64,000 nt of DNA from Acidaminococcus timonensis (GTDB lineage Bacteria > Bacillota > Negativicutes > Acidaminococcales > Acidaminococcaceae), in assembly GCF_900106585.1 (NCBI RefSeq), contig NZ_FNWH01000006.1, forward strand, positions 1,394,502-1,458,501. The letters run 5' to 3'. Each line of letters opens with the position of its first letter. The stretch's first letter is position 1. Below the pieces are notes generated by a model, which was given only the letters and a program-made list of their open reading frames with translations, did not search any database and had not been told where the DNA came from. Below, piece by piece: positions 7,891-16,604 of this stretch. The position numbers and the translations under genes are program-made.

Positions 7891-9459
7891 CTGGGTCTTG
7901 AACAATCGATTCAATTGATGGAGATGGGCATGATTGGGGATCAGGTACACATAGTCCCCCCCCATGAGCACCGTATTGGCCTGGGGAATGATATCCGCAT
8001 CTCCCCGCCGTACACAGATTACCAGGGCCCTGCCCGGCAGCCGGATTTCCTGGAGGGTCTTCCCTTCCACCGGGGATCCTCCTTCCACCGCCACTTCCAC
8101 CAGCATCTGTTCCGCCGGTGCCTCCACCAGCTCCTTGACCCGGGAAGTTTTCCTCAGGGCCCGTTCCAGCATGGCATCAAAAATGGGCGTATCGTGGACC
8201 ATTTCCCCGGCCGCATAGGCGAAAAGGGTAACAATGCCCAGTGGCACCAGGTGGTAGAACCGCCCGGTCATTTCCAGCAGCAGCAGAATGGCTGTCACCG
8301 GTGCCCGCACAGACCCGGCAAACCAGCCGGCCATGCCCAGCATGACCATGTTCAGCCGGTAAGCTTCCGGCAAAAGTCCCAGCAGCACCATCAGATTCCC
8401 ATACAGAGCGCCGCACAGGCTGCCCAGCACCAGCATGGGCTGCAGGCTGCCGCCGGGAGCTCCGGAACCGGTGCTCAAAATGGTGAAGAGGAACTTGCCC
8501 AGCAGCACCACCAGGATCATGGACAAGGTTCCCTTCAGACTGATCATGGCCTCGATGACCCCATCCCCGGCGCCCAGCACCTGGGGCAGGAAATAGGTCA
8601 GGGGAATGGTGAGCAGCAGGGGGAACGCAATCTTCATCCAGTCCTTTTTGAAAATGGGCAGGCTGTAGAATCTTCCGATGCGGAGAGACCCTTTGTTGAA
8701 GGCCACGCCCAAAAATCCGGAAAACAGCCCCAGGCCAATCACGTGGGGAAGCAGTTCCAGAGGCAGGAACGGCATCTCAGGAAAGGTCAGCACCGTTTCT
8801 CTGCCAAAGAACCAGTGGACCATCACCGTGGTGGTCATACAGGCCATCAGGGTGGGTACCATGACCATGGAGGACAGGTTCTTGTGGATGGCTTCCATGG
8901 TGAACATGACCCCGGCCATGGGCGCATTGAAGGCGGCTGCCAGTCCGGCACCGGCCCCGCTGCTGATCAGGGCCCGTTTTTCCAGGTTGGTGTTGTTCAG
9001 GGCGTTGCCCACGCCCTGGCCTGTCATGGCCCCGATCTGCACCGAAGGCCCTTCCCGTCCCATGGAGAGCCCGGCTCCGATGCCCAGGGACGTATCCACC
9101 AGTTTCACCAGGATGACCCGGGCCCAGTGGGTACTTTTTTCCAGCCCCAGTACAATGCCCCGCACCTGGGGAATGCCGCTTCCCCCGGCAATGGGCGCCC
9201 AGCGTACCAGCAGGGCAATGATCAGGGCAACCAGGATCAGGGCAGCCACCCAGATCAGGGTATAGGACGGGGGTACATTCTGGAGAAAATGCACCATCCG
9301 GGACCGGTTCTTCGCCACAAAGCCCAGACAGAGCCGCAGCAGGATGATGCACAGCCCGGTCGCCACCCCCACCAGGATCCCCTCAAAAGCCAGTTTCAGC
9401 TTCAGGTTGGGAATGTGCAGCATCCCCTCCAGGGTTTTCTGTCTATCTGCCTCATTCAT
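7876..9459 (-). CDS. CLC-family chloride channel/transporter with TrkA_C domain
   Basis: A 527-residue membrane protein of the CLC family with a C-terminal TrkA_C ligand-binding domain (about 445-520). Chloride-selectivity motifs are present: GSGIP (93-97), GREGP (134-138, gating Glu136) and GSGAPGG further on. At the position of the E. coli ClcA proton glutamate (E203), aligned through NAPMAGVMFTMEA, this protein has Ala190; related Firmicute proteins usually read EE there. That suggests loss of proton coupling or a channel-like mode. It overlaps the upstream lysA-like gene by 8 nt. Confidence 0.92.
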   Translation of the reverse strand: MNEADRQKTLEGMLHIPNLKLKLAFEGILVGVATGLCIILLRLCLGFVAKNRSRMVHFLQNVPPSYTLIWVAALILVALIIALLVRWAPIAGGSGIPQVRGIVLGLEKSTHWARVILVKLVDTSLGIGAGLSMGREGPSVQIGAMTGQGVGNALNNTNLEKRALISSGAGAGLAAAFNAPMAGVMFTMEAIHKNLSSMVMVPTLMACMTTTVMVHWFFGRETVLTFPEMPFLPLELLPHVIGLGLFSGFLGVAFNKGSLRIGRFYSLPIFKKDWMKIAFPLLLTIPLTYFLPQVLGAGDGVIEAMISLKGTLSMILVVLLGKFLFTILSTGSGAPGGSLQPMLVLGSLCGALYGNLMVLLGLLPEAYRLNMVMLGMAGWFAGSVRAPVTAILLLLEMTGRFYHLVPLGIVTLFAYAAGEMVHDTPIFDAMLERALRKTSRVKELVEAPAEQMLVEVAVEGGSPVEGKTLQEIRLPGRALVICVRRGDADIIPQANTVLMGGDYVYLIPNHAHLHQLNRLFKTQNETV

Positions 9460-10732
9460 CTTTCAGGTTGTTGAACAGGCCGGTGAAATCCAGGGTAGCG
9501 AAATAATCCTTGGGAGTCTCGGCCCGCCGCAGCAATTCTACAGAACCATCTTCCTTCAGCAGCAGTTCTGCACACCACAGTTTGGCGTTGTAGTTGTACC
9601 CCATGGCCGAACCATGGGCCCCGGCATCGTGGATAAACAGGTAGTCCCCTTTTTCGATTTCCGGCAGTTTCCGGTCGATGGCAAATTTATCGTTGTTTTC
9701 GCACAGGCCGCCGGTCACATCATAGGTATGGTCACAGGGGGCATCTTCCTTGCCCAGCACGGTGATGTGATGGTACGCTCCATACATGGCCGGCCGCATC
9801 AGGTTGGCGGCGCAGGCATCCACACCCACATATTCCTTGTAGATGTGTTTGAAATGCAGCACCCTGGTAACCAGGGCACCATAAGGACCGGTGACGAAGC
9901 GGCCCATTTCGGTGAACAGGGCTACATTGCCCATGCCTTCCGGTACCAGGACTTCATCGTATACCTTATGGACCCCTTCGCCGATCACAGCGATGTCATT
10001 GGGGACCTGATCCGGTTTGTAGGGGATCCCCACGCCACCGGACAGGTTGATGAATTCCACAGCCACACCGGTATCGTGTTTCATTTCCACGGCCAGCTGG
10101 AACAGCTGCCGGGCCAGTTCCGGATAATAGCCATTGGATACGGTGTTGCTGGCCAGGAACGCATGGATGCCGAAATGTTTGACACCCTTTTTCTTCAGGA
10201 TCTTAAAGGCTTCCCGCAGCTGATCCTTGGTCATCCCATATTTGGAATCACCGGGGTTGTCCATGATGTCATTGCCCAGGGAGAACACACCACCCGGGTT
10301 GTACCGGCAGCAGATGGTTTCCGGAATGCCGGCCACCTGTTCCAGGAAGTCGATCATGGTGAAATCATCCAGATTGATGATGGCCCCCAGTTTGTAGGCT
10401 TCCTGCATATCTTTCACAGGCGTATCATTGGAGGAGAACATGATATCGTGCCCTTTGAATCCGCACACATCACTGAGCAGCAGTTCCGGATAGGAAGAGC
10501 AGTCCGTTCCACAGCCTTCTTCTTTCATGATTTTCAGGATGCCGGGCAGCGGCGTGGCTTTGACGGCAAAATATTCCTTGTAGCCCTTGTTCCAGGCAAA
10601 AGCCTTATAAATGCTGCGCACCGTTTCCCGGATGCCTTTTTCGTCGTAGACATAGAATGGTGTCGGAAATGTTTCCGCGATTTTTTCTACCTGTTCTTTC
10701 GTGACAAATGGAACTTTCTTCATGTTGGTCAT
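9452..10732 (-). CDS. lysA: Diaminopimelate decarboxylase family protein (fold III PLP enzyme)
   Basis: Probably converts meso-diaminopimelate to lysine, using PLP. It has 426 residues, the normal LysA length. The PLP lysine is in EYFAVKATPLPG (about residue 58); SGGVGIP is the glycine loop; EMGRFVTGPYG replaces the usual EPGR; and the Cys-Glu pair sits in GGLCENNDKF. The late GAY motif reads GAHGSAMGYNYN, as in a divergent LysA subfamily, so another basic amino acid substrate cannot be excluded. Start: ATG at 10732 or ATG at 10723; GAGGGGG lies just upstream and fits 10723 slightly better. It is between an ABC importer and a CLC gene in one operon. Confidence 0.82.
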   Translation of the reverse strand: MTNMKKVPFVTKEQVEKIAETFPTPFYVYDEKGIRETVRSIYKAFAWNKGYKEYFAVKATPLPGILKIMKEEGCGTDCSSYPELLLSDVCGFKGHDIMFSSNDTPVKDMQEAYKLGAIINLDDFTMIDFLEQVAGIPETICCRYNPGGVFSLGNDIMDNPGDSKYGMTKDQLREAFKILKKKGVKHFGIHAFLASNTVSNGYYPELARQLFQLAVEMKHDTGVAVEFINLSGGVGIPYKPDQVPNDIAVIGEGVHKVYDEVLVPEGMGNVALFTEMGRFVTGPYGALVTRVLHFKHIYKEYVGVDACAANLMRPAMYGAYHHITVLGKEDAPCDHTYDVTGGLCENNDKFAIDRKLPEIEKGDYLFIHDAGAHGSAMGYNYNAKLWCAELLLKEDGSVELLRRAETPKDYFATLDFTGLFNNLKDE

Positions 10733-10754
10733 TACCCCCTCATTATATGGCTGG

Positions 10755-11549
10755 TCAGCCCAGCATCATGCGATCATTGTCCAGTTCAGAGCCGGATGCC
10801 TTTTCAAACAGGGCCAGCAGGTCCGGAATGGTCAATTTGGCTTTTTCTTCTGCACCCACATCCACCACGATGTGTCCGGCGTTCATCATGATCAACCGGT
10901 TGCCGAAGCGAAGTGCATCTCTCATATTATGCGTAATCATCAAAGATGTCAAATGGTCCCGTTGGATGACTTTTTTCGTCATGTTCAGGACCTTCTCGGC
11001 AGTTTTGGGATCCAGGGCCGCCGTATGTTCGTCCAGCAGCAGCAGCCGGGGCTTGTTCATGGCTGCCATGAGCAGGGTCAGGGCCTGCCGCTGGCCCCCG
11101 GAAAGAAGTCCCACCCGGCTGGTGAGCCGGTCTTCCAGACCCAGATCCAATTCCTTCAGCATTTCCCGGAACCGCTCCCGGTCGCTGTCCTTCAGCGCCC
11201 AGGAAAGGCCCGGTGTTTTGCCCCGCCGGGAGGCGATGGCCAGGTTCTCCTCGATCATCATGCCTGCGGCAGTCCCCATCATGGGATCCTGGAATACCCG
11301 GCCGATGTACCGGGCCCGTTTGTGTTCGGGCATTTTGCTCACGTCCACCCCGTCGATGAGGATCTGTCCTGCATCAATGGGGAATACCCCGGCAATGGAG
11401 TTCAGCAGGGTGGATTTCCCGGCCCCGTTGCCCCCGATGATGGTGATGAAATCTCCCGGTTCCATGTGCAGGTTCACATCGGTCAGGGCTTTTTTCTCAT
11501 TGACCGTACCCGGGAAAAAGGTTTTCGATAGATGTTTGATGTCCAGCAT
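10755..11549 (-). CDS. ABC importer ATP-binding protein (TrpZ-like)
   Basis: The ATPase of a three-gene importer, 264 residues. Walker A is GGNGAGKST, the signature is LSGGQRQAL, and Walker B is LLLLDEHTAALD. The sequence matches the ATPase that accompanies PF04392-type binding proteins (TrpXYZ of streptococci). Its ATG overlaps the stop codon of the permease gene by 1 nt (TAATG). Substrate unknown here; tryptophan or another amino acid is a family-based guess. Confidence 0.85.
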   Translation of the reverse strand: MLDIKHLSKTFFPGTVNEKKALTDVNLHMEPGDFITIIGGNGAGKSTLLNSIAGVFPIDAGQILIDGVDVSKMPEHKRARYIGRVFQDPMMGTAAGMMIEENLAIASRRGKTPGLSWALKDSDRERFREMLKELDLGLEDRLTSRVGLLSGGQRQALTLLMAAMNKPRLLLLDEHTAALDPKTAEKVLNMTKKVIQRDHLTSLMITHNMRDALRFGNRLIMMNAGHIVVDVGAEEKAKLTIPDLLALFEKASGSELDNDRMMLG

Positions 11550-12433
11550 TACAGACCCGCCTTTCTGCTTTGGAACTTCCCTTTCACCATGGGCAGGCTC
11601 AGGGCGATGGCCACCAGTACGGCCGTGAACAGTTTCAAGTCATTGGGCGGCATCCCCATCTGCAGGACAATGGCGATCACCAGACGGTATACGATAGAAC
11701 CCAGGATCACGGAGATCAGGGAATTCTTGAAGCTGCGGGTACCGAACAGCACTTCGCCGATGATCACAGAGGCCAGGCCGATCACGATGGTCCCTACCCC
11801 CATGCCCACATCGGCAAAGCCGTTGCTCTGGGCCACCAGGGACCCGGCTACCGCCACCAGGGCGTTACTGAAGAACAGCCCGATGAGAAGCATTCCATTG
11901 GTGTCCACACCCTGGGCCCGGATCATCTGGGGATTGTATCCGGTGGCCCGGATCGCAGCTCCGATTTCCGTGCCGAAGAACCAGTACATCAATGCGGAAA
12001 ACACCACACAGGACAGGATGCCCACCAGCAGCACCGCCTGGGAATAGGCCACGCCCAGCGCATTTTCCAGGACTGTAAAGGCGGTTTCCTTCCCCAGCAG
12101 GGAAATGTTGGCTTTGCCCATGATCCGCAGGTTCACCGAATACAGGGCGATCATGGTCAGGATCCCGGCCAGAAGAGCCGGGATCTTCAACTTTGTATGG
12201 AGCAGACCGGTAACCACGCCGGAAATCCCGCCGGCCAGGGCTGCGGCCAGGATGGCCGTCACCGGATTCACATCTTTCACCAGCAGGGTCACCGCCACGG
12301 AGGCCCCCAGGGGAAAGGATCCTTCCACAGTCAGATCGGCGATATCCAGTACCCGGAAGGTGATATACACGCCCAGGGCCAGCAACGACCACAGCAGACC
12401 CTGGGAAATGGTTGGCAGCAATAGATCAATCAT
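11549..12433 (-). CDS. ABC importer permease (TrpY-like)
   Basis: A 294-residue membrane permease with about 8-9 helices, of the BPD_transp_2 (branched-chain/ribose type) family. It starts MIDLLLPTISQGLLWSLLAL and includes the first-helix segment LGVYITFRVLDIADLTVEGS typical of this clade. SD AAAGGAG precedes the ATG. It lies 3 nt after the binding-protein gene and overlaps the ATPase gene by 1 nt, so the three form one transporter. Confidence 0.87.
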   Translation of the reverse strand: MIDLLLPTISQGLLWSLLALGVYITFRVLDIADLTVEGSFPLGASVAVTLLVKDVNPVTAILAAALAGGISGVVTGLLHTKLKIPALLAGILTMIALYSVNLRIMGKANISLLGKETAFTVLENALGVAYSQAVLLVGILSCVVFSALMYWFFGTEIGAAIRATGYNPQMIRAQGVDTNGMLLIGLFFSNALVAVAGSLVAQSNGFADVGMGVGTIVIGLASVIIGEVLFGTRSFKNSLISVILGSIVYRLVIAIVLQMGMPPNDLKLFTAVLVAIALSLPMVKGKFQSRKAGL

Positions 12434-12436
12434 GGA

Positions 12437-13441
12437 TTATTTGGCTCCTTTGGCTTCCTTCCGGATGTCATCCGGAATGGTCAGCCCCAGTTTCTTGATG
12501 GCTTCTTCGTTCAGGGAAACCGTAAAGGTCTTCTGGGACTGGATGGCCATATCCTGGGGTTTGGCTTTGCCAGACAGGATATCTGCCGCCATTTCCCCGG
12601 TCTGGAAGCCCAGTTTGTAGTAGTCGATACCCAAGGTTGCCACGCCGCCGGATTTCAGCATACCGGCTTCCCCGCAGAACACAGGGATCTTGGCTTCGTC
12701 GGTGATCTTGATCAGGTTGGGCATGGCGGAGGCCATGACGTTATCCGTAGGGATGTACAGGGCATCCACTTTGCCCATCAGGCTCTGGGCGGCCTGCTGG
12801 ATGTCATTGACGCTGGAGACGGTGGCTTCCACCGTGGCCAGTCCCCGGGCGGCAGCGGCCTTCTTGGCCAGGTCGATCTGCAGCTGGGAGTTCACTTCAC
12901 TGGAATTATAGATGAAGCCTACGGTTTTGGCCTTGGGCATGATCTTCACCAGCAGGTCGATCTGGGCTTCCACCGGATTCATATCCGTGGTCCCGGTCAC
13001 GTTGGTCCCCGGTTTGCTGTTGTCCTTCACCAGTTTGGCCACCTTGTAATCGGTAATGGCCGTGCCTACGATGGGAATCTCTTTGCTGGCGTTGGCCATG
13101 GTCTGGGCAGCCGGCGTGGCAATGGCGCAGACCAGATCATCCTTGTTGCTGACGAACCGCTGGGCGATGGTCTGCAGGTTGGATTGATCCCCCTGGGCAT
13201 TCTGCTGGTCAAAGGTCACATTCTTCCCCTCTTCGAACCCCTTGGATTTCAAGCCATCGATGAATCCCTTGTTGGCGGCATCCAGGGCCGGATGCTGGAC
13301 CAGCTGGAGCACACCCACCTTATAGGACTTCTTGTCCTTGGACCCGGTCTGGGTACTGCTGCCGCAGCCGGCAGCTCCCACCACCATGGCGGCCAGGGCC
13401 AGGGTGGCCAGCCATTTCATACTTTTTTTCATCATCATCAT
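12437..13441 (-). CDS. ABC importer substrate-binding lipoprotein (TrpX-like, PF04392)
   Basis: The periplasmic or membrane-anchored binding protein of the adjacent importer, about 334 residues. The signal peptide ends in the lipobox VGAAGC, then comes a PF04392 fold (SYKVGVLQLVQHPALDAANKG at the mature start). TrpX homologues bind tryptophan; ligand here is inferred only from family. Four consecutive ATG codons (13441, 13438, 13435, 13432) follow AGGAGG; the first two are best spaced. Confidence 0.87.
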   Translation of the reverse strand: MMMMKKSMKWLATLALAAMVVGAAGCGSSTQTGSKDKKSYKVGVLQLVQHPALDAANKGFIDGLKSKGFEEGKNVTFDQQNAQGDQSNLQTIAQRFVSNKDDLVCAIATPAAQTMANASKEIPIVGTAITDYKVAKLVKDNSKPGTNVTGTTDMNPVEAQIDLLVKIMPKAKTVGFIYNSSEVNSQLQIDLAKKAAAARGLATVEATVSSVNDIQQAAQSLMGKVDALYIPTDNVMASAMPNLIKITDEAKIPVFCGEAGMLKSGGVATLGIDYYKLGFQTGEMAADILSGKAKPQDMAIQSQKTFTVSLNEEAIKKLGLTIPDDIRKEAKGAK

Positions 13442-13555
13442 ACATCCCTCCTGCTTTCTTACCATTCTACACTGGTTTCCTTCCGGCGCTTCCGGAAAGG
13501 TGTGATGCTGCAGAGGATCCTCTCCTCCAGTTGCTTTGGTCTATTTTTTCATTTT

Positions 13556-13583
13556 ATCATATCCTGTGAACAGGGGCAATCAA
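13556..13583 (-). promoter_or_regulatory. Promoter of the ABC-lysA-clc operon
   Basis: Minus strand TTGATT (13583-13578), a 16-bp spacer and TATGAT (13561-13556), giving a leader of about 110 nt. The leader has an imperfect CCTTTCCGG/CCGGAAGG hairpin near 13480-13500. No T-box or riboswitch core was recognised. Confidence 0.55.
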
Positions 13584-13614
13584 AAGTATATTTTTGTAAA
13601 GTCACTTTGCCATT

Positions 13615-14697
13615 CTACAAGGTGACGAAAAAATTAATCTCCCAGCAGGGTACATAGGGATGCCGGCGCAGGTAGATCCGGTAATCCGGCCGCAGGGACC
13701 ACAGCTCCAGGGGGATCGCCCACAGATCATCGTCGTGGTGATAGCCTGCCAGGAGGAGCTTGGGAGCGCAGCGGCCAATGACATTTGCGCCCCCTGCCAG
13801 GGCCTCTTTTTCCACCCCTTCCACATCCATCTTCACGTAGGTCAGGTTGTGGTCCCCCACCAGGGCATCCAGGCTGGTCACCGGTACCGGTACCACTTTT
13901 TTGCCCCTTTCCTCCAGAGAAGACATCCGTCCCCCCCTGGCTGCAAAGGGCAGTGCCGCCGGCTGGGCCCAGATGCCTTCCGGGACCAGGGTGCACCGGC
14001 CCAGCTGCTCCCCTTCCACATAGGCCTGGAGCTTGTGGAAGTTCTTCGGGTCCGGCTCCACCGCATACAAATGGTCGTAATGACCGCCGGTCAGCTCCAG
14101 GAATTCCCGCAGGGTGTCCCCATTGTAGGCTCCCAGATCCGCATAGGTTTCCTCTTCCCCGAAGGTGAACAGGCTGGTGAGATCGTCCTGCCGGCAGGTG
14201 ACCCGGGACAGATATTCCAGTTTTCCTGTAAGTTTATAGGAAAGGATGTCCTCCATCACCTGCCGGCTGGTGTCATCGGCCAGATGGTCATGGACCCGCT
14301 CCAGGACGCCCCGGTTTTCCCGCAGCCACTGGGGCGTCACCACAGTGGTATCGCCGAACAGGGGCAGATGGGGGGCATAGGTTTCCTGCTGCTGCGCCAG
14401 ATGGAAGAACCGGCGCAGGATTTCAGGCCGCTCACTGGCAAAGGCAATCAGCAGCACGAAGTCTCCCCACTGGGCCCTGGCCTGTTTGTAGGTCAGGACC
14501 TGGTACCCCCGGAACTGCTGGCCCCGGACGAATTCATCGCTGGCAAAGACCCCGGCTACAGGAATGTCCAGAGCGGCACACCGGTCCAGGATGGCATCGG
14601 CCCCGTTGCCCATGCCGTAGAGGACGATGGGTTTGGATGCCCGGGACAGATGCTCCCAGAAATAAGGCTGTTGTAAGATCGAATCAAGCCAGTTCAT
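13615..14697 (-). CDS. FkbM family methyltransferase
   Basis: A 360-residue protein. The N-terminal third contains a Rossmann-like segment, IVLYGMGNGADAILDRC, and the C-terminal half is an FkbM SAM-dependent methyltransferase: ETYADLGAYNGDTLREF (SAM loop), LYAVEPDPKNFHKL (acidic SAM ligand) and VKMDVEGVEKEALAG. FkbM enzymes methylate sugar hydroxyls; the target here is unknown, perhaps a surface glycan. The ATG at 14697 overlaps the M48 stop by 4 nt (ATGA), so the two genes are coupled. Confidence 0.85.
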   Translation of the reverse strand: MNWLDSILQQPYFWEHLSRASKPIVLYGMGNGADAILDRCAALDIPVAGVFASDEFVRGQQFRGYQVLTYKQARAQWGDFVLLIAFASERPEILRRFFHLAQQQETYAPHLPLFGDTTVVTPQWLRENRGVLERVHDHLADDTSRQVMEDILSYKLTGKLEYLSRVTCRQDDLTSLFTFGEEETYADLGAYNGDTLREFLELTGGHYDHLYAVEPDPKNFHKLQAYVEGEQLGRCTLVPEGIWAQPAALPFAARGGRMSSLEERGKKVVPVPVTSLDALVGDHNLTYVKMDVEGVEKEALAGGANVIGRCAPKLLLAGYHHDDDLWAIPLELWSLRPDYRIYLRRHPYVPCWEINFFVTL

Positions 14698-15815
14698 GCT
14701 GCTTTCTTTCCTTTCTCTCTGATGGCCTGCTGGATGGCAGCCGCCGGATCCACCTGGATCACAGGTATGGTTTTCGCGATTTTTGCCCACTCCTGGAGTT
14801 TTCCGGCGATTTTCAGGGCCAGACTGCCAGTGGTATCCCCTTCCTGGTGATCCTGGGGATAGACCCGGAGCAGGTGGATGTCTTCATAATAAATATCGGT
14901 CCAATTGTCTCCGTCCACGGTCATGAAATGGGATTCATCCAGGTTCCCCCGCTTCTGGGCCAGGTACAGGCCCCCGGCCAGCATCCGGGCCCGGTATTCC
15001 GGTTTGTCATACCCTGCAGTTTCCGTGAACGTAAAGGACCATGTGCCCAGCCGTACCGTGGCCGCTCCGTCCTTGGCCACGGTAACCGTTTCCGGGATAT
15101 GGAAGGGTTCCGTCCATTTCAGGGCCCGGACCATCCGCAGGCCCGGATCCGGGTGGGAGGCGAACAGGCCGCCGGCCGCGTCCCCCAAATCCTTGCTCAT
15201 ATCTTCCAGTTTGGACATGGTCACATAGGAGGCATAGGGATTGTACCCGGCAAGGATGGACAGGCGGAAGCCCTCCTGATCGGCCTGACCTTCGTCCGCC
15301 CGGCTGTAGCCGGCCATCAGGGCCTGGCTGGTGACCGTGGACAGGGCAAAACCGGCTCCCGGATCCCCGGAAGCCACCCCGGCCAGCAGGGTAAGCAGGG
15401 ACAGGGCCATCTGTTTTTCCATCTGGTGTACCGTATGGCGCTTTTCGATGTGTCCGATTTCATGGCCCAGCACCGCCGCCACTTCATCGTCACTGGTCAT
15501 GTAGTCCAGAAGCCCTTTGTACACGTAGATGAAACCCCCGGGACAGGCCAGGGCATTCACATCCGGGGTGTTCAATACCTTGAAGGTATAGTCCAGTCCG
15601 GGACGGGTGCCGTGTTCCAGCAGCTTTCGGCCGATCCGGTCCACCCGGGCCTGGACATCGTCATCCTGGACCAGTCCATACTGGTTTTCCAGCTGTTTGG
15701 CCACTTCCCGGCCCATTTCGATTTCCTGTTTCTGGCTGATCATGGCTGCTTCCGCTTTGGGTAGGGGCAGCAGAGAAAACAGGCAGAGTAAGAGGGTAAA
15801 TATGATTTTCAACAT
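14694..15815 (-). CDS. M48 family zinc metallopeptidase, exported
   Basis: A 373-residue secreted Zn peptidase resembling BepA/YfgC or LoiP-type proteins that act in outer-membrane quality control. A signal peptide ends at KAEA-A. The zinc site HEIGH is preceded by EVAAVLG, and the third ligand Glu lies in DEGQADQEGFRLSILAGYNP. No TPR repeats are seen, so it is closer to short LoiP-like proteins with a C-terminal extension (residues ~250-373) of unknown role. The ATG at 15815 is 9 nt after AGGAGG. Confidence 0.87.
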   Translation of the reverse strand: MLKIIFTLLLCLFSLLPLPKAEAAMISQKQEIEMGREVAKQLENQYGLVQDDDVQARVDRIGRKLLEHGTRPGLDYTFKVLNTPDVNALACPGGFIYVYKGLLDYMTSDDEVAAVLGHEIGHIEKRHTVHQMEKQMALSLLTLLAGVASGDPGAGFALSTVTSQALMAGYSRADEGQADQEGFRLSILAGYNPYASYVTMSKLEDMSKDLGDAAGGLFASHPDPGLRMVRALKWTEPFHIPETVTVAKDGAATVRLGTWSFTFTETAGYDKPEYRARMLAGGLYLAQKRGNLDESHFMTVDGDNWTDIYYEDIHLLRVYPQDHQEGDTTGSLALKIAGKLQEWAKIAKTIPVIQVDPAAAIQQAIREKGKKAA

Positions 15816-15845
15816 AGAAAGGTTCCTCCTGAGTCGTACGTTGCT

Positions 15846-15851
15846 ATTATA
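15846..15851 (-). promoter_or_regulatory. Probable -10 element of the M48 gene
   Basis: TATAAT on the minus strand about 31 bp before the M48 start. It abuts the palindrome at 15856-15889; no good -35 is visible. Confidence 0.4.
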
Positions 15852-15855
15852 CACG

Positions 15856-15889
15856 AAAAGGAGCAGGGTGTGCATACCCTGCCCCTTTT
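15856..15889. terminator. Terminator-like palindrome upstream of the M48 gene
   Basis: A near-perfect 14-bp inverted repeat (15856-15869 with 15876-15889) flanked by A and T runs. It may insulate the M48 gene from transcription entering from the RAYT region. No gene ends at it on either strand. Confidence 0.5.
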
Positions 15890-15917
15890 CAATTCCCTGG
15901 CAAACAGAAAACCACCA

Positions 15918-15958
15918 GACCTGGGTCCGGGCGTCCCTTATGGGCCGCCCCTACGCAT
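15918..15958 (+). repeat. REP-like single arm, left of RAYT
   Basis: A 41-bp arm beginning GACCTGGGTCCGGGCGTCCC and ending CCCCTACGCAT. It is nearly identical and in the same orientation as 16711-16750, differing by a one-base gap. It belongs to the REP-like family also found at 16548, 43295 and 56211. Confidence 0.85.
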
Positions 15959-15993
15959 ATACACGCCGCTTTGGGTATTTTTGTCGATGGGGG

Positions 15994-16021
15994 TTGTCTT
16001 TCTTTTGTGATTTGTTATAAT
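15994..16021 (+). promoter_or_regulatory. Promoter of the RAYT gene
   Basis: TTGTCT (15994-15999), a 16-bp spacer and TATAAT (16016-16021), 50 bp before the ATG. Confidence 0.65.
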
Positions 16022-16070
16022 GAACATAATATCGTAATTATGAACATATGTTTTTATTGGAGGTGTTTCC

Positions 16071-16604
16071 ATGTCAGCCCCTGTCCTTCTCCATCCCAAA
16101 CGCCGCTGGACCCGGCTCCGTCCTGATGTCTATGCCCAAAATGGACGGGTCTTCCTGACCTTGTGTGCCAAAGGAAAACAACCGATTTTTGGGTACATTG
16201 AAAACGACCTGCTGCACCCCACTCCCATCGGAATCATGGTTTCCCGGCAGCTGGATGCATTCCAGCACCGATATGAAGGCCTTTCCATTGAACAATCTGT
16301 ATTGATGCCCAATCACCTCCATATGCTGCTGGCCCGGTCATCGGAGGGGATTGCCCTGGGCCAATTCGTGAACCTCTTCAAAGGGTGGTCCACGCGCGCC
16401 TGTGGATGCTCCATTTGGCAAAGGGGATATTATGACCATTTGGTACGGAATGAGCAGGACGAAATGCGGATCCGGGAATATATGACGAACAATCCCCAGA
16501 AGTGGGAATTGGACAAGGAATATTACAGGGAATCAGCAAATGAATCAGGCCCTCTGGGCGACCTGGGTCCGGGCGCCCCTTATGGGTCGCCCCTACGCAA
16601 GTAG
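16071..16604 (+). CDS. REP-associated tyrosine transposase (RAYT, Y1_Tnp family)
   Basis: A single-domain Y1 transposase of 177 residues, related to IS200/IS605 TnpA and TnpA_REP, which nick and join single-stranded REP palindromes. The metal-binding HUH pair is His82/His84 in LMPNHLHMLL. The candidate catalytic tyrosine is Tyr120 or Tyr121 in WQRGYYDHLVRNEQD, followed by the RAYT-typical REYMTNNPQKW. GGAGG lies 7 nt before the ATG and a good promoter is present, so the gene looks functional. The last ~18 codons (from ESGPLGDLG) are encoded by the flanking REP arm itself. Confidence 0.9.
   Translation: MSAPVLLHPKRRWTRLRPDVYAQNGRVFLTLCAKGKQPIFGYIENDLLHPTPIGIMVSRQLDAFQHRYEGLSIEQSVLMPNHLHMLLARSSEGIALGQFVNLFKGWSTRACGCSIWQRGYYDHLVRNEQDEMRIREYMTNNPQKWELDKEYYRESANESGPLGDLGPGAPYGSPLRK

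Noticed and set aside
7603-9474. A 623-codon open frame on the plus strand
   Set aside because: Antisense to clc; His/Gln-rich translation without recognisable structure.
10745-10750. TATAAT just before the lysA start as an internal promoter
   Set aside because: It is so close to the start codon that the transcript would lack the ribosome site, and the genes are otherwise packed as one operon.
13442-13560. T-box or amino acid riboswitch before the ABC-lysA operon
   Set aside because: No T-box sequence (AGGGTGGNACCGCG type) and no lysine-riboswitch architecture in the short leader.
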